In this document: in pieces, positions 27,461 through 36,848 of the stretch
Position numbering within the stretch: position 1 is the first letter of the stretch
Layout: the number at the start of each line of letters is the position of its first letter
NCBI GenBank assembly: GCA_023146115.1
Contig: JAGLCS010000085.1
Span: 1-44,937 of the forward strand
Reading direction: 5' to 3'
Length of the DNA stretch: 44,937 nt
DNA from: Abyssibacter sp.
GTDB lineage: Bacteria; Pseudomonadota; Gammaproteobacteria; Nevskiales; OUC007
The notes under the pieces: generated by a model
Told to the model about the DNA's origin: nothing
The model's database searches: none
Seen by the model: the letters and a program-made list of their open reading frames with translations, nothing else
Position numbers and translations under genes: made by a program

Positions 27461-28750
27461 TTAGTCCTCGATCTCGGGCAGTCGCTGCGCCGCCAGGGCG
27501 GCTAATACGGCGCCACAACCGAACAGCAGCACCATGCCATCGGGTCCAAGCCAGGGCTCCAGCAGGCTTAGCGAGCCACCGGCCAGCAACAGTACGCCGA
27601 TGAGCGTGTTGCTGACGGCGGTATACGCCGCCCGTGTTTCCTGCGTCGCCATATCGATCAGGTATGTGCTTCGGCCCAGGCGCACGCCGCTATGCGCCAG
27701 CGAAAGCACAAAGTACAGCCCGGCGTAGATCAGCGAAGATGTCCAGTGTAGCTGGACGACCGCAAACAACCCGCCACAGGCCGCTGCAGCGATCCATCCG
27801 GCCCGAATCAGCACGCGTCGGCTGGAGACGTCGGATTGGCGCCCCCAGACCGTGCCACCCAGCAGGTTGGCCGCGCCGACCGCGACCAACAGCCCGCCGA
27901 GGGCGCTGAATTCGCTGCCGCCGACCTGACGGGCGGACAGCACCATGAACGGCGCGGCGAACGCGGTGGACAGGAAGATTGCCCGGGTCATCACAAACAG
28001 ACGGAACTGCGCGTCGGTCCGCATCAGCGCAAGCTGGCGGACCGCCTCCACGGCCGCGTTGCCGCCACCACTGTTCTGGCCGGGGGCCTCTCGGACGAAG
28101 CCGTACGCCGCCGCGGCGCCCAGCCACAACAGGCCGGCACCGAATAGCAGCGAAGCCAGATAGCCAATGCTCTCGCCGCCGGACAGCAGGCCGGTGGCGC
28201 CAATGGCCAGGGCTGCGCCGCCACCGATTGACGAGGCATAACCGGATGCCTTGCCTCGTGTGCGCCGCGACACCGTCTTGCCCTGCACATCCTTGATGGC
28301 GACGGAACAAATACCCCGCGCCAGGCTGAACAAGACCAGCAGGCCGAGCAGCATCCAGCCCGCATTCGCGCCTTCGCCATGCAATGCGACCAGACCCATG
28401 GCGACCATGCAGCTGCCCTGCAAGGCGCTGCCGAGCACCCAGAACCATTTGCGTATGGCGTGACTGCGAATCCACGCGGCCACGAACAGCTGTGGAATCA
28501 GCGCCAGTGATTCGCGGATGGGAACGGTTAGCCCGGCCATGAATGCCGGCGCACCGACAGCCGCGAGTACCCATACCAGCACGAGCTTGGCGCTGCCGAG
28601 ATGATCCCCCGTTTTGGTCGCCGCGAGGGCGAATACGTGGATCAGGAAATTTCGTGGCAAATGCCGACAGGCCGATTCAGGAACGTCCTTGCACACGCGG
28701 GCGTCTTCCTCTCCAAGCAGAATTTCGTAAACGGATCGATCGCGCTGCAA
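27461..28750 (-). CDS. MFS transporter
   Basis: 429 aa, about 12 hydrophobic segments; conserved-looking hydrophilic N-terminus 'EDARVCKDVPESACRHLPRNF'. TTG start with an upstream GAGGACACC. Confidence 0.85.
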   Translation of the reverse strand: MQRDRSVYEILLGEEDARVCKDVPESACRHLPRNFLIHVFALAATKTGDHLGSAKLVLVWVLAAVGAPAFMAGLTVPIRESLALIPQLFVAAWIRSHAIRKWFWVLGSALQGSCMVAMGLVALHGEGANAGWMLLGLLVLFSLARGICSVAIKDVQGKTVSRRTRGKASGYASSIGGGAALAIGATGLLSGGESIGYLASLLFGAGLLWLGAAAAYGFVREAPGQNSGGGNAAVEAVRQLALMRTDAQFRLFVMTRAIFLSTAFAAPFMVLSARQVGGSEFSALGGLLVAVGAANLLGGTVWGRQSDVSSRRVLIRAGWIAAAACGGLFAVVQLHWTSSLIYAGLYFVLSLAHSGVRLGRSTYLIDMATQETRAAYTAVSNTLIGVLLLAGGSLSLLEPWLGPDGMVLLFGCGAVLAALAAQRLPEIED

Positions 28751-28802
28751 TGCCAGGTGTCCTCAGGCGTTTCGGCGCGAGAGTGTGCCATGAGGCACGG
28801 CG

Positions 28803-29468
28803 TCAGCGCCGCTTGGGAACAAAGGCAAACACCAGCAACAGGCCAGCGACAAACCCGCCGATGTGGGCGCGGAACGCGACGCCAGCGCCCGCTCCGCTCA
28901 TCATTTCCGATAGAAGCTGCAGCAAAAACCAGAGCCCGAGCACGGCAGCGGCCGGCAGCCGCGTGACATGCAGATAGAAGCCAAGCGGGATCACGACGGT
29001 GACCCGGGCCCGGGGATAGAGCATGAGGTAGGCAGCCAGTACCCCCGATATCGCACCGCTGGCGCCCACCATGGGGATCGCCGAGGAGGGATCCGGCAGC
29101 GCCTGTGCCATCGCCGCACCGATGCCGCAGAGCAGATAGAACACGATGAACCGACCGTGGCCCATCGCGTCTTCCACATTGTCCGAGAAGATCCAGAGGT
29201 ACAGCATGTTGCCGATCAGGTGCATCCAGCCGCCATGCAGGAACATGGAGGTGAACACCGTCAGCAGGGCGGGAACGGTGCCGATTTCTGGCGGAAGCAT
29301 CGCGCCTTGCAGCAACCGCGCCGGGATCAGGCCATAGCCGAAGATGGCCTGCTGCGCGGCGGCGCCCAGCGACCACTCCCACAGGAATACGCCGACGCAG
29401 CTGCCGATGAGCAGCCAGGTCAGCCATGGTGTGCGGCGCGCGGGGTTGTCATCCCGGATGGGGATCAT
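28803..29468 (-). CDS. Rhomboid family intramembrane serine protease
   Basis: 'SMFLHGGWMHLIGNMLYLWIFSDNVEDAMGHGRFIVFYLLCG', catalytic 'GASGAISGVLAAYLML' (Ser), 'AHIGGFVAGLLL' (His). Confidence 0.94.
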   Translation of the reverse strand: MIPIRDDNPARRTPWLTWLLIGSCVGVFLWEWSLGAAAQQAIFGYGLIPARLLQGAMLPPEIGTVPALLTVFTSMFLHGGWMHLIGNMLYLWIFSDNVEDAMGHGRFIVFYLLCGIGAAMAQALPDPSSAIPMVGASGAISGVLAAYLMLYPRARVTVVIPLGFYLHVTRLPAAAVLGLWFLLQLLSEMMSGAGAGVAFRAHIGGFVAGLLLVFAFVPKRR

Positions 29469-29599
29469 CGCAGTTCGGTCCTGTCGGGGCGGGCTTGGAT
29501 GTCAGTGTTAGTGTAGATGACACATGACGGGGCCCTCGCATGCGGGATTCGGCGACAGATCCGATACGAGCGGGCACCGCAACAATTCGAGGAGGCAGC

Positions 29600-30967
29600 A
29601 TGAGCATTCCACGCTCTGTTCTGGAGCAGATTGGCCGCACACCGATGCTGGAATTGCAGGGTTTCGAGACCGGACCCTGCCGCTTGTTTGTCAAGCTGGA
29701 GAACCAGAACCCCACCGGATCGATCAAGGATCGCATCGGCTTGTCGCTGGTCGATGCGGCGGAGCGCAACGGCGACATTAAGCCAGGCGGCACGCTGATC
29801 GAGGCCACCGCGGGCAACACAGGGCTGGGTCTGGCACTGGTCGCGGCGCAGAAAGGTTACCGATTGCTCCTGATCGTGCCGGACAAGATGGCGCAGGAGA
29901 AGATCTTTCACCTCAAGGCTCTGGGCGCCGAAGTGCGTATCACCCGGTCGGATGTCGGCAAGGGTCATCCCGAGTATTACCAGGATATGGCCGAGCGCCT
30001 GGCGGCCGAAATTCCGAACAGTTTCTACGTAAACCAGTTTGGTAACCCGGCAAACCCCTTGGCGCACGAGACCACCACCGGGCCGGAGATCTGGGATCAG
30101 ATGGACGGTGACGTGGATGCCGTGGTTTGTGGCGTCGGTTCGGGAGGCACCATCACCGGGCTTACGCGATTCTTTCAGCGAGTGAATCCGTCGACGCAAA
30201 TGGTGCTTGCCGATCCGGTGGGTTCGGTGCTCGTCGACTACGTAAAGACGGGACGGTATGGCGAGGCCGGAAGCTGGGTCATCGAAGGGATCGGGGAAGA
30301 TTTCATCCCACCGGTCTGCGATTTGAGCGCCGTGGTCCACGCTTACAGCATCTCGGATGCGGAAAGCCTTCAAACCGGCCGCGCATTGCTCAGAACCTGC
30401 GGCATTCTGGGTGGCTCGTCCACCGGAACCTTGCTGGCGGGCGCGCTGAGGTACTGCCGCGAGCAAACCCGCCCACAACGGGTGGTCACCTTCGTCTGCG
30501 ACAGCGGCAATAAATATCTGTCGAAGATGTACAACGATTTCTGGATGTTCGATCAGGGCCTGCTAGGGCAGCCGGAGACAGGCACACTGCTGGACCTGAT
30601 CGCGCGTCGTTATGCCGATGGCTCTGCCGTCACCGTCCGGCCCGAGGATTCGCTCATTCAGGCCTACCGGCGAATGAAGCTGGATGATGTGTCGCAGCTG
30701 CCGGTCATGGATGGCGACCGGCTTGTCGGCATTATTGACGAATCCGATCTGCTGCTGGCGGTCCATGCTGACGCCGCGCATTTCCACACGGCAGTGCAAA
30801 CGGCGATGGTGACGCAGTTGCAGACCGTTGACGTCAACGCCAGCGTGGACGAGCTGCTGCCGTTGTTCGACCAGGGACGGGTGGCGATTGTCGAGGATGC
30901 AGGCCGCTTTGTCGGGTTGATTACCAAAATTGATGTGCTCAACTACCTGCGCCATCGGGTGCAATAG
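29600..30967 (+). CDS. Cystathionine beta-synthase with C-terminal CBS domain pair
   Basis: PLP-lysine motif 'NPTGSIKDRIGLSLV'; 'EATAGNTGLGLAL'; C-terminal Bateman pair 'QLPVMDGDRLVGIIDESDLLLAV'. Start moved to the ATG after GAGGAGG. Confidence 0.94.
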   Translation: MSIPRSVLEQIGRTPMLELQGFETGPCRLFVKLENQNPTGSIKDRIGLSLVDAAERNGDIKPGGTLIEATAGNTGLGLALVAAQKGYRLLLIVPDKMAQEKIFHLKALGAEVRITRSDVGKGHPEYYQDMAERLAAEIPNSFYVNQFGNPANPLAHETTTGPEIWDQMDGDVDAVVCGVGSGGTITGLTRFFQRVNPSTQMVLADPVGSVLVDYVKTGRYGEAGSWVIEGIGEDFIPPVCDLSAVVHAYSISDAESLQTGRALLRTCGILGGSSTGTLLAGALRYCREQTRPQRVVTFVCDSGNKYLSKMYNDFWMFDQGLLGQPETGTLLDLIARRYADGSAVTVRPEDSLIQAYRRMKLDDVSQLPVMDGDRLVGIIDESDLLLAVHADAAHFHTAVQTAMVTQLQTVDVNASVDELLPLFDQGRVAIVEDAGRFVGLITKIDVLNYLRHRVQ

Positions 30968-30989
30968 CAATCTCTGGTAAGGAACAAAC

Positions 30990-32183
30990 ATGACCAGCAA
31001 GCAAGCAACGGCAACCCGGAGCATGGCGATGGCCACACGGGCGATTCACGGCGGACAGCAGGTCGACCCGGTGACCGGCGCCGTGATACCGCCGATCTCT
31101 CTGGCGTCGACGTATGTGCAGTCCGGCCCGGGCGAGCACCAGGGCTTTGAGTATTCTCGGTCGCATAATCCGACGCGTTACGCCTATGAGCGTGCCGTCG
31201 CAAGCCTGGAAGAAGGGCGGGCAGCCTTCGGGTTTGCCTCGGGATTGGCGGCAATGGCATCGGTGCTTGATCTGTTGCCAGCCGGCAGTCATGTGATCGC
31301 ATCGGACGACCTCTACGGAGGCAGCTATCGCCTGCTCAACGCGGTGCGCGGGCCGGCCGCAGGCCTGCAGGTGAGCCATGTCGACATGCGCGACCCGCAG
31401 CGCGTCCGTGACGCCCTTCGCGACAATACCCGGTTGATCTGGGTCGAGACGCCGACGAATCCTCTGCTTCGTCTCGCCGATCTGGAGGCGATCGCGGCGA
31501 TCGCCCGGCAGGCCGGCGTGATGTGCTGTGCCGACAATACCTTTGCGACGCCGGTGTTGCAGCGTCCGCTGACGCTGGGGTTCGACCTCGTGCTGCACTC
31601 GGCCACCAAGTATCTGGCGGGTCATTCGGATGTGGTGTCCGGCGTGGTCGTGGTGGGCGACGATCCCGAGCTGGAAGAGCGACTGCGTTTCGTACAGAAC
31701 GCCGTTGGCTCGGTCGCCGGGCCGTTTGACAGTTATCTGGTGCTGCGAGGGATCAAGACCTTGCCCCTGCGCATGCAACGGCATTGCGAGAACGCATCTG
31801 AACTGGCCGGCTGGCTGGATTTACAGGCCGGCGTGAGGACAGTGCACTACCCAGGGCTGCCAGCTCATCCGCAACAAACGTTGGCCTTACGACAGATGTC
31901 CGCGTTTGGCGGGATGATTGCGATGGAGATTGACGGCGGGCTTGCGGCTGCCCGCGCGTTTCTACAAGCCACTGAATTGTTTCAACTCGCCGAATCGCTC
32001 GGTGGGGTGGAAAGCCTGATCGAACACCCGGGCATCATGACGCATGCCAGCGTCCCGGCGGACCAGCGACAGGCGCTGGGGATTGGTGATGGACTGATCC
32101 GTCTCTCGGTCGGGATCGAGGATGTCGAGGATCTGCGAGCCGATCTGTCCGGGGCGCTGGACGCAGCGCGTCTCGCGAACTAA
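30990..32183 (+). CDS. Cystathionine gamma-synthase/gamma-lyase (Cys/Met metabolism PLP enzyme)
   Basis: 'HSATKYLAGHSDVVSGVVV' PLP-lysine motif, 'EYSRSHNPTRYAYERAVASLE', 'ESLGGVESLIEHPGIMTHASVP'. Follows cystathionine beta-synthase. Confidence 0.94.
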   Translation: MTSKQATATRSMAMATRAIHGGQQVDPVTGAVIPPISLASTYVQSGPGEHQGFEYSRSHNPTRYAYERAVASLEEGRAAFGFASGLAAMASVLDLLPAGSHVIASDDLYGGSYRLLNAVRGPAAGLQVSHVDMRDPQRVRDALRDNTRLIWVETPTNPLLRLADLEAIAAIARQAGVMCCADNTFATPVLQRPLTLGFDLVLHSATKYLAGHSDVVSGVVVVGDDPELEERLRFVQNAVGSVAGPFDSYLVLRGIKTLPLRMQRHCENASELAGWLDLQAGVRTVHYPGLPAHPQQTLALRQMSAFGGMIAMEIDGGLAAARAFLQATELFQLAESLGGVESLIEHPGIMTHASVPADQRQALGIGDGLIRLSVGIEDVEDLRADLSGALDAARLAN

Positions 32184-32992
32184 TCAGCCGCCTGCGGCGC
32201 TGGCGTCGCGCCACCGCGCAGCAGCCGTTGGGGCGGCTCGATCTCGTAAAGCCTGCCCCAGCGTTTGCCGGTGACGAACAGTCGCTGGCTGTCGTCCAGC
32301 CACGCAATGCCGTTCAACGTGTTTTCGGCGCGCCGCGTGGTGTGTGGGTCCAACTCGCTCAGATCCAGCCATTCCACGACGCGACCGGTGGCGGGTTCGA
32401 TCACGGCAACCCTGCGTGTTTGCCAGACGTTGGCCAACACGTAGCCGTTCACCCACTCGAGTTCGTTGAGGTTTCGGACTGGCCGGTCGCCATCCGTGAC
32501 CTCGAGGTCATGAACAGGTCGGAAATCCGTTGTGCTGTGCCAGTGAAGTCTGGCGGAGCCGTCGCTGCGAATGAGGTGTTCGCCGTCGTAGGTCAGGCCC
32601 CAGCCCTCGCCGTCATAGGTCCACTGGCCCAGCTTTCGCCCATGGCGCGACCAGACAATGGCCTGACCTGCCTGCCAGGTCAGCTGAATGAACCGGTGCT
32701 GGCCATCAATGGCGAGGCCTTCGCCGAACCAGCGGGGCGGTAGCGCAATGGCGCGCTCGACCCGGCCGGTGGCCAGGTCGACCCAGCGCAGTTCCGAGGC
32801 GCCGCGCTGGCCGGTGCTTTCCAGCAACTGTTCGCCGAGAAAAACCAGACCCTGTGTAAAGGCGTCTTGAGCATGCGGAAAACTGGCGAGAACCGCAGGC
32901 CGGCTAACGGGGGGCGATTCGGCCGCTCCTGCGGTGGGCGCGCCGACCAGCAGGGCGAGCGCCATGCCCAACCATGTCCCGAGTCTGATCAT
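32180..32992 (-). CDS. Glutaminyl-peptide cyclotransferase (periplasmic)
   Basis: Signal peptide, then 'FPHAQDAFTQGLVFLGEQLLESTGQRGASELRWVDLATG' and 'RNLNELEWVNGYVLANVWQTRRVAVIEPATGRVVEWLDLSEL...NTLNGIAW', typical of bacterial glutamine cyclotransferase. Confidence 0.93.
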   Translation of the reverse strand: MIRLGTWLGMALALLVGAPTAGAAESPPVSRPAVLASFPHAQDAFTQGLVFLGEQLLESTGQRGASELRWVDLATGRVERAIALPPRWFGEGLAIDGQHRFIQLTWQAGQAIVWSRHGRKLGQWTYDGEGWGLTYDGEHLIRSDGSARLHWHSTTDFRPVHDLEVTDGDRPVRNLNELEWVNGYVLANVWQTRRVAVIEPATGRVVEWLDLSELDPHTTRRAENTLNGIAWLDDSQRLFVTGKRWGRLYEIEPPQRLLRGGATPAPQAAD

Positions 32993-33700
32993 TCACGCGC
33001 CAAGACGATCAGCCAATTCGAGCAGGCAACGCACGGTCGGCGGCTGCCGATCGGTTGTTGGCCAGGTGGCATCCGCCCGGCTGAGCCAGACCGCCTGGAA
33101 TCCTGCGGTTCGAGCGCCGACGACATCGGCATGCGGGTGGTCGCCAACATGCAGAATCTGCTTCGGTTCCAACCGGAGATGGTCGGCCGTATGCGCAAAA
33201 ATCCGGGGGTCTGGTTTGGCGAAGCCAACGTCGCGGGCATACACCGTGTGTTCCAGCAGATGCAGGCCGGTCGCCGGTCCGGGTTGCCCGTTTCCGTTGG
33301 TGAGTCCGACCAGTCGGAAGCGTGAGGCCAAACGCTGCAAACCGAGCCGCACGTCGTCATAACAAGCGATATCGTTCCGGGCTTTGAAGAAGACGGAAAA
33401 GGCTTCTTCCGCTCGATGCACGGGGGCGCCGACGGAATCCAGCAATACCCGGATGGTTTTCAGCCGCAGGGCCGTCATGTCGTGTAACAGCTCGGGATTC
33501 GCTTGCCCAACGCGTTGCCGCAACGCATGCACGCCAGCCTCGTCATAGCGGTCGAGCACCGCCGGAGCATGCTGCGAGAACCAACTTCGTAATGCCAGCT
33601 CGGCGCGCTGCATGACCGGCGCAATGGGCCAGAGCGTATCGTCGAAATCGAAGCTGATTGCGCGGATGCTCGCGGCATCCAGGCTGGCTTCAGTCATCAA
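32993..33700 (-). CDS. HAD-IA family hydrolase (YigB-like)
   Basis: 'AISFDFDDTLWPIAPVMQRAE', 'GLTNGNG', 'VGFAKPDPRIF', 'ILHVGDHPHADVVGARTAGF'. Confidence 0.92.
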   Translation of the reverse strand: MMTEASLDAASIRAISFDFDDTLWPIAPVMQRAELALRSWFSQHAPAVLDRYDEAGVHALRQRVGQANPELLHDMTALRLKTIRVLLDSVGAPVHRAEEAFSVFFKARNDIACYDDVRLGLQRLASRFRLVGLTNGNGQPGPATGLHLLEHTVYARDVGFAKPDPRIFAHTADHLRLEPKQILHVGDHPHADVVGARTAGFQAVWLSRADATWPTTDRQPPTVRCLLELADRLGA

Positions 33701-34391
33701 TCAGGAAGTATTCAAGCGTCGACACAACGCGAATGGTCTTGACCTCGGGCGAGTGCGGATCGCGATCGGTGATCGTGAACAGGCCCTGGCGTGCGCGTCT
33801 TAGCGTGCCGACGGCGGTTCCGGAATCTTCGGCGAAGCGGGCTGCGGCATCGCGCCCATTGCGCGTGGCCTGGGCGATCATGTCGGGCTTGATCTCGTTC
33901 AGTTCGGTGAACAGGAACTGGGTTTGAGCACCCCATTGGTGCATGAGTACCACGCCCTCGCTCACCAATTCTCCAGCCGCTTGCTGTGCCTTGCGAACCT
34001 TGTCGACCTGATCGGTGCGGAGCAGCACCGTCGCCTCGGCGGTGTAGCGGTTGCCGCGGTATCCGTCGCTGCCATATTGCTGCGATAGCTTGTCGGTGAT
34101 GCGCGGGGCGGACCGGGTGATGTTGTCGGCGGGAAAGCCCTGCGCTTGCAGAAACGCCAGAATGCGCTGCGCGTCGGCCTCAAGTGTCTGCTGGACGTCG
34201 GGCAACTCGTTGCCGGTTGCCGAAAACACCAGCGGCCAAATCGCCAGGTTGGCTGGAACCTCGCGTTCGGCTAGGCCCTTGACCTCCACGAAGCGGTCGG
34301 CACTGCGGATATCGGACAGGCTGGCGCCAATGAGGCAAGCCGAGACAGTCATGCCGGCGGCCACGAGGCCGCCGGCGACCATGCGGTCCAT
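33690..34391 (-). CDS. SIMPL (DUF541) domain-containing protein
   Basis: N-terminal membrane/lipobox-like segment 'MDRMVAGGLVAAGMTVSACLIGASL'; 'RFVEVKGLAEREVPANLAIWPLVFSATGNEL'; 'IKPDMIAQATRNGRDAAARFAEDSG'. Start set at 34391. Confidence 0.9.
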   Translation of the reverse strand: MDRMVAGGLVAAGMTVSACLIGASLSDIRSADRFVEVKGLAEREVPANLAIWPLVFSATGNELPDVQQTLEADAQRILAFLQAQGFPADNITRSAPRITDKLSQQYGSDGYRGNRYTAEATVLLRTDQVDKVRKAQQAAGELVSEGVVLMHQWGAQTQFLFTELNEIKPDMIAQATRNGRDAAARFAEDSGTAVGTLRRARQGLFTITDRDPHSPEVKTIRVVSTLEYFLIDD

Positions 34392-34395
34392 CGGA

Positions 34396-36588
34396 TTATT
34401 CGCCCGGTTCGGCCGAGTCGAAACCGCCTGAGATAAGGCAGGTGATACCCAGCAGTGACAGCGTGTCCACCGTGATCGTGCCACCGTCAAACAGCGGGTC
34501 GGTGTCGTCGCCTGGCGGGTCGATGATCACGCCTTCGTCATCACGAATACTGCCGGCGACACAGGCCTGACCGGTGACCAAGGGTTGAGGCTCAACCAGG
34601 CCGGTGTTGGTGACCGTGACCGGTGACCCGAATCCGGCGCCACCCTCCACGCACATGTTGGCCGTGTTGTCCCAGGTGCCTTCGATCGCGTCTTCCCAGA
34701 TCACACCCGGGAAGTTGGTATCAACGAATTCCTCACCGGGGATCGGTGCATCGTTCCCGTCCAGCAGCGTGATGTCGACGGCGGCCGTCAGCTGCGCTGT
34801 CGTGACTTCGAGCAATAGCGGGATCGATATGGCCCCCAGTCCGGACGAAATACAACCATTCTCAGGGTCTGACGTGACGACGATGTTGGTCGGCTGGACG
34901 CCGGTAATCGTGGCCGTTAACGCGTCACCCAGAACGGTTGTCGTGCCCGGGATCAGATACTCGGCGCCGACGATCACGTCGCATGGCGCAACGCCAGCCA
35001 GTTCGCAGGCTTCCTGGGCACCGTCGCTAACGGACAACCGTCCTTCCGTCGTATCTCCGTCCTGGTTCAAGTCATCGCCATTTTCGATCGTGGCGAGATC
35101 GGAGGTGGTCGGAATCAGATCGGCTTCCTCGGCTTCGACCAGCCAAGTCAGCTGGGCGTTGTCCGTGAAATCCACCGTCGTCTCGTCGGAGAGAATGGCA
35201 AAGGCGAGAAAATCACGGTTCAGGCCGTTGCCGACAAACGTCGGAGTATCGGTGGGACCGACATAACAGGCGTTCGGGTCGCCACCGTCCGGTGTGTTGG
35301 GGCACGGAACGCAGCTGCCTTCACTCAGGCGGTTTTCGGGGCAGACGTAGACGGCCGTGACATCCGTTGGAAGAATCGCGACGGTCGTGATGGCATCCAC
35401 GCCTGCCAATTCGGGAACGGTTGCCTCAAGCGTGACCGTCGCCTCGGCGCCTGGGTCCGGCGTGAACGTGCCGGGTGACTGGCAGAACGCGGCCGGAACG
35501 GAGTCCATGCCTCCGAATGAAATCGGTGCCCCTGCCTCGGTGGTCGGGTCGGCTGTAGCCGGCGCCACCGTAATGGGGATGCCGGTAGTCTGTTTGTAGC
35601 CGCCGACCGCCAGCAATGCGGTTGCGTTCGCCGGGGCGACATCGAGGGTCGGGTCGTTGCGCAGGCTGGATGGCGGTTCGCCGGCCAAACCGGTCACGTC
35701 GCGGCATTCGCCGTCCGAGAACAGGCCGTAGACCCGATAAGCAACCGTGGTGCCCCGCGGGGTGTTCACGCCGGGGAGGCACTGTGTCGCGTTGTTCACG
35801 TCCGGACACAGATAGATGCTTTCCAGCGTGGCGTCCGTAACGAAGACAGGGATCGAGTCGGAGGCGGATTCCCCGCTGTTCTGCATGAACGTTGCGGTGA
35901 CATCCACGCCCTGGTCGTCAAAATCGACGCCCCAGATGCGGCCCGGGATCGGGTCACGTTCAGTGTCGGCCAGGCCCGGGCATAAGGTCGGCGAACCGGC
36001 GGTTTCAACGCACACTTTCGACGGGTCTTCGCTAACCCAGGACACCTCATTCTGATAGCACTGCGTCAGCGAGGGGATGACGTTGCCGGTGTTCGGATCT
36101 GCAAACGTGGCCTCGGCGCTCAGATTGGATCCGGAATCCTGGGCGATGTCTGCACGGCCGGTGATGCCACTGCAGTTGCCGTTGTTGTAAACGGTCAACG
36201 AATTGATAACGCCTGCGAGCACGGTGACACGTGCCACGCTGGACTTGCCATCCATTGCCGCGGTGACGTCGATCGCCGACGTGGTCACCGCTTCGCCACC
36301 CACCAAGCCGGTCGAAGTGACAGACACGACGCTAGGGTCTGCACTCGTCCAGCTCACCTCGCCGGTGATGTCTAACTGCGAGAACGTCTCACCCTGCGAG
36401 GGCGGAGTGGTGTAAAAGCCGGTCGCGGTCAATTGTCGGGTCGTATCCTCGGCGATCTCGATCGGCGACGGATTTACCACGATGCGATCCAGCTGCGGCG
36501 TGAAATCAGGGCTGCGTACTTCACCGCTGCAAGCGGCGAATGTACCTGCGACCAAGAGAACGAGGAACGAGCGAGAAACTGACGTCAT
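34396..36588 (-). CDS. Large lipoprotein with bacterial Ig-like (Big_2-type) domain(s), Cys-containing repeats
   Basis: 'MTSVSRSFLVLLVAGTFAACSGE' lipobox; 'RQLTATGFYTTPPSQGETFSQLDITGEVSWTSADPSVVSVTSTGLVGG' Ig-like; later repeated 'IYLCPD..'/'VYVCPENR'. Start set after GGAGAG. Confidence 0.82.
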   Translation of the reverse strand: MTSVSRSFLVLLVAGTFAACSGEVRSPDFTPQLDRIVVNPSPIEIAEDTTRQLTATGFYTTPPSQGETFSQLDITGEVSWTSADPSVVSVTSTGLVGGEAVTTSAIDVTAAMDGKSSVARVTVLAGVINSLTVYNNGNCSGITGRADIAQDSGSNLSAEATFADPNTGNVIPSLTQCYQNEVSWVSEDPSKVCVETAGSPTLCPGLADTERDPIPGRIWGVDFDDQGVDVTATFMQNSGESASDSIPVFVTDATLESIYLCPDVNNATQCLPGVNTPRGTTVAYRVYGLFSDGECRDVTGLAGEPPSSLRNDPTLDVAPANATALLAVGGYKQTTGIPITVAPATADPTTEAGAPISFGGMDSVPAAFCQSPGTFTPDPGAEATVTLEATVPELAGVDAITTVAILPTDVTAVYVCPENRLSEGSCVPCPNTPDGGDPNACYVGPTDTPTFVGNGLNRDFLAFAILSDETTVDFTDNAQLTWLVEAEEADLIPTTSDLATIENGDDLNQDGDTTEGRLSVSDGAQEACELAGVAPCDVIVGAEYLIPGTTTVLGDALTATITGVQPTNIVVTSDPENGCISSGLGAISIPLLLEVTTAQLTAAVDITLLDGNDAPIPGEEFVDTNFPGVIWEDAIEGTWDNTANMCVEGGAGFGSPVTVTNTGLVEPQPLVTGQACVAGSIRDDEGVIIDPPGDDTDPLFDGGTITVDTLSLLGITCLISGGFDSAEPGE

Positions 36589-36848
36589 TGGAAATCTCTC
36601 CGGTTGCCCAAGCCCTGACGAAGACTTGGGAATCGTCATTCAGCGAAGACTATCATGTTTACAGGAAATTCACGGTGGATTCCACGTCAGAAAATACCGC
36701 AATTTCAAGCGGTCAACGACTATTCCTGCCACTCAGCGGCAACAGCGCTACATGCTTGAACGTCATCGTGCCACTCCTGTTCACGCTAACTTTCGATGTG
36801 TCGACCAACGGTTCGTCGCAAGCGACCGAAGCGGCTGAATCTTGCGGA

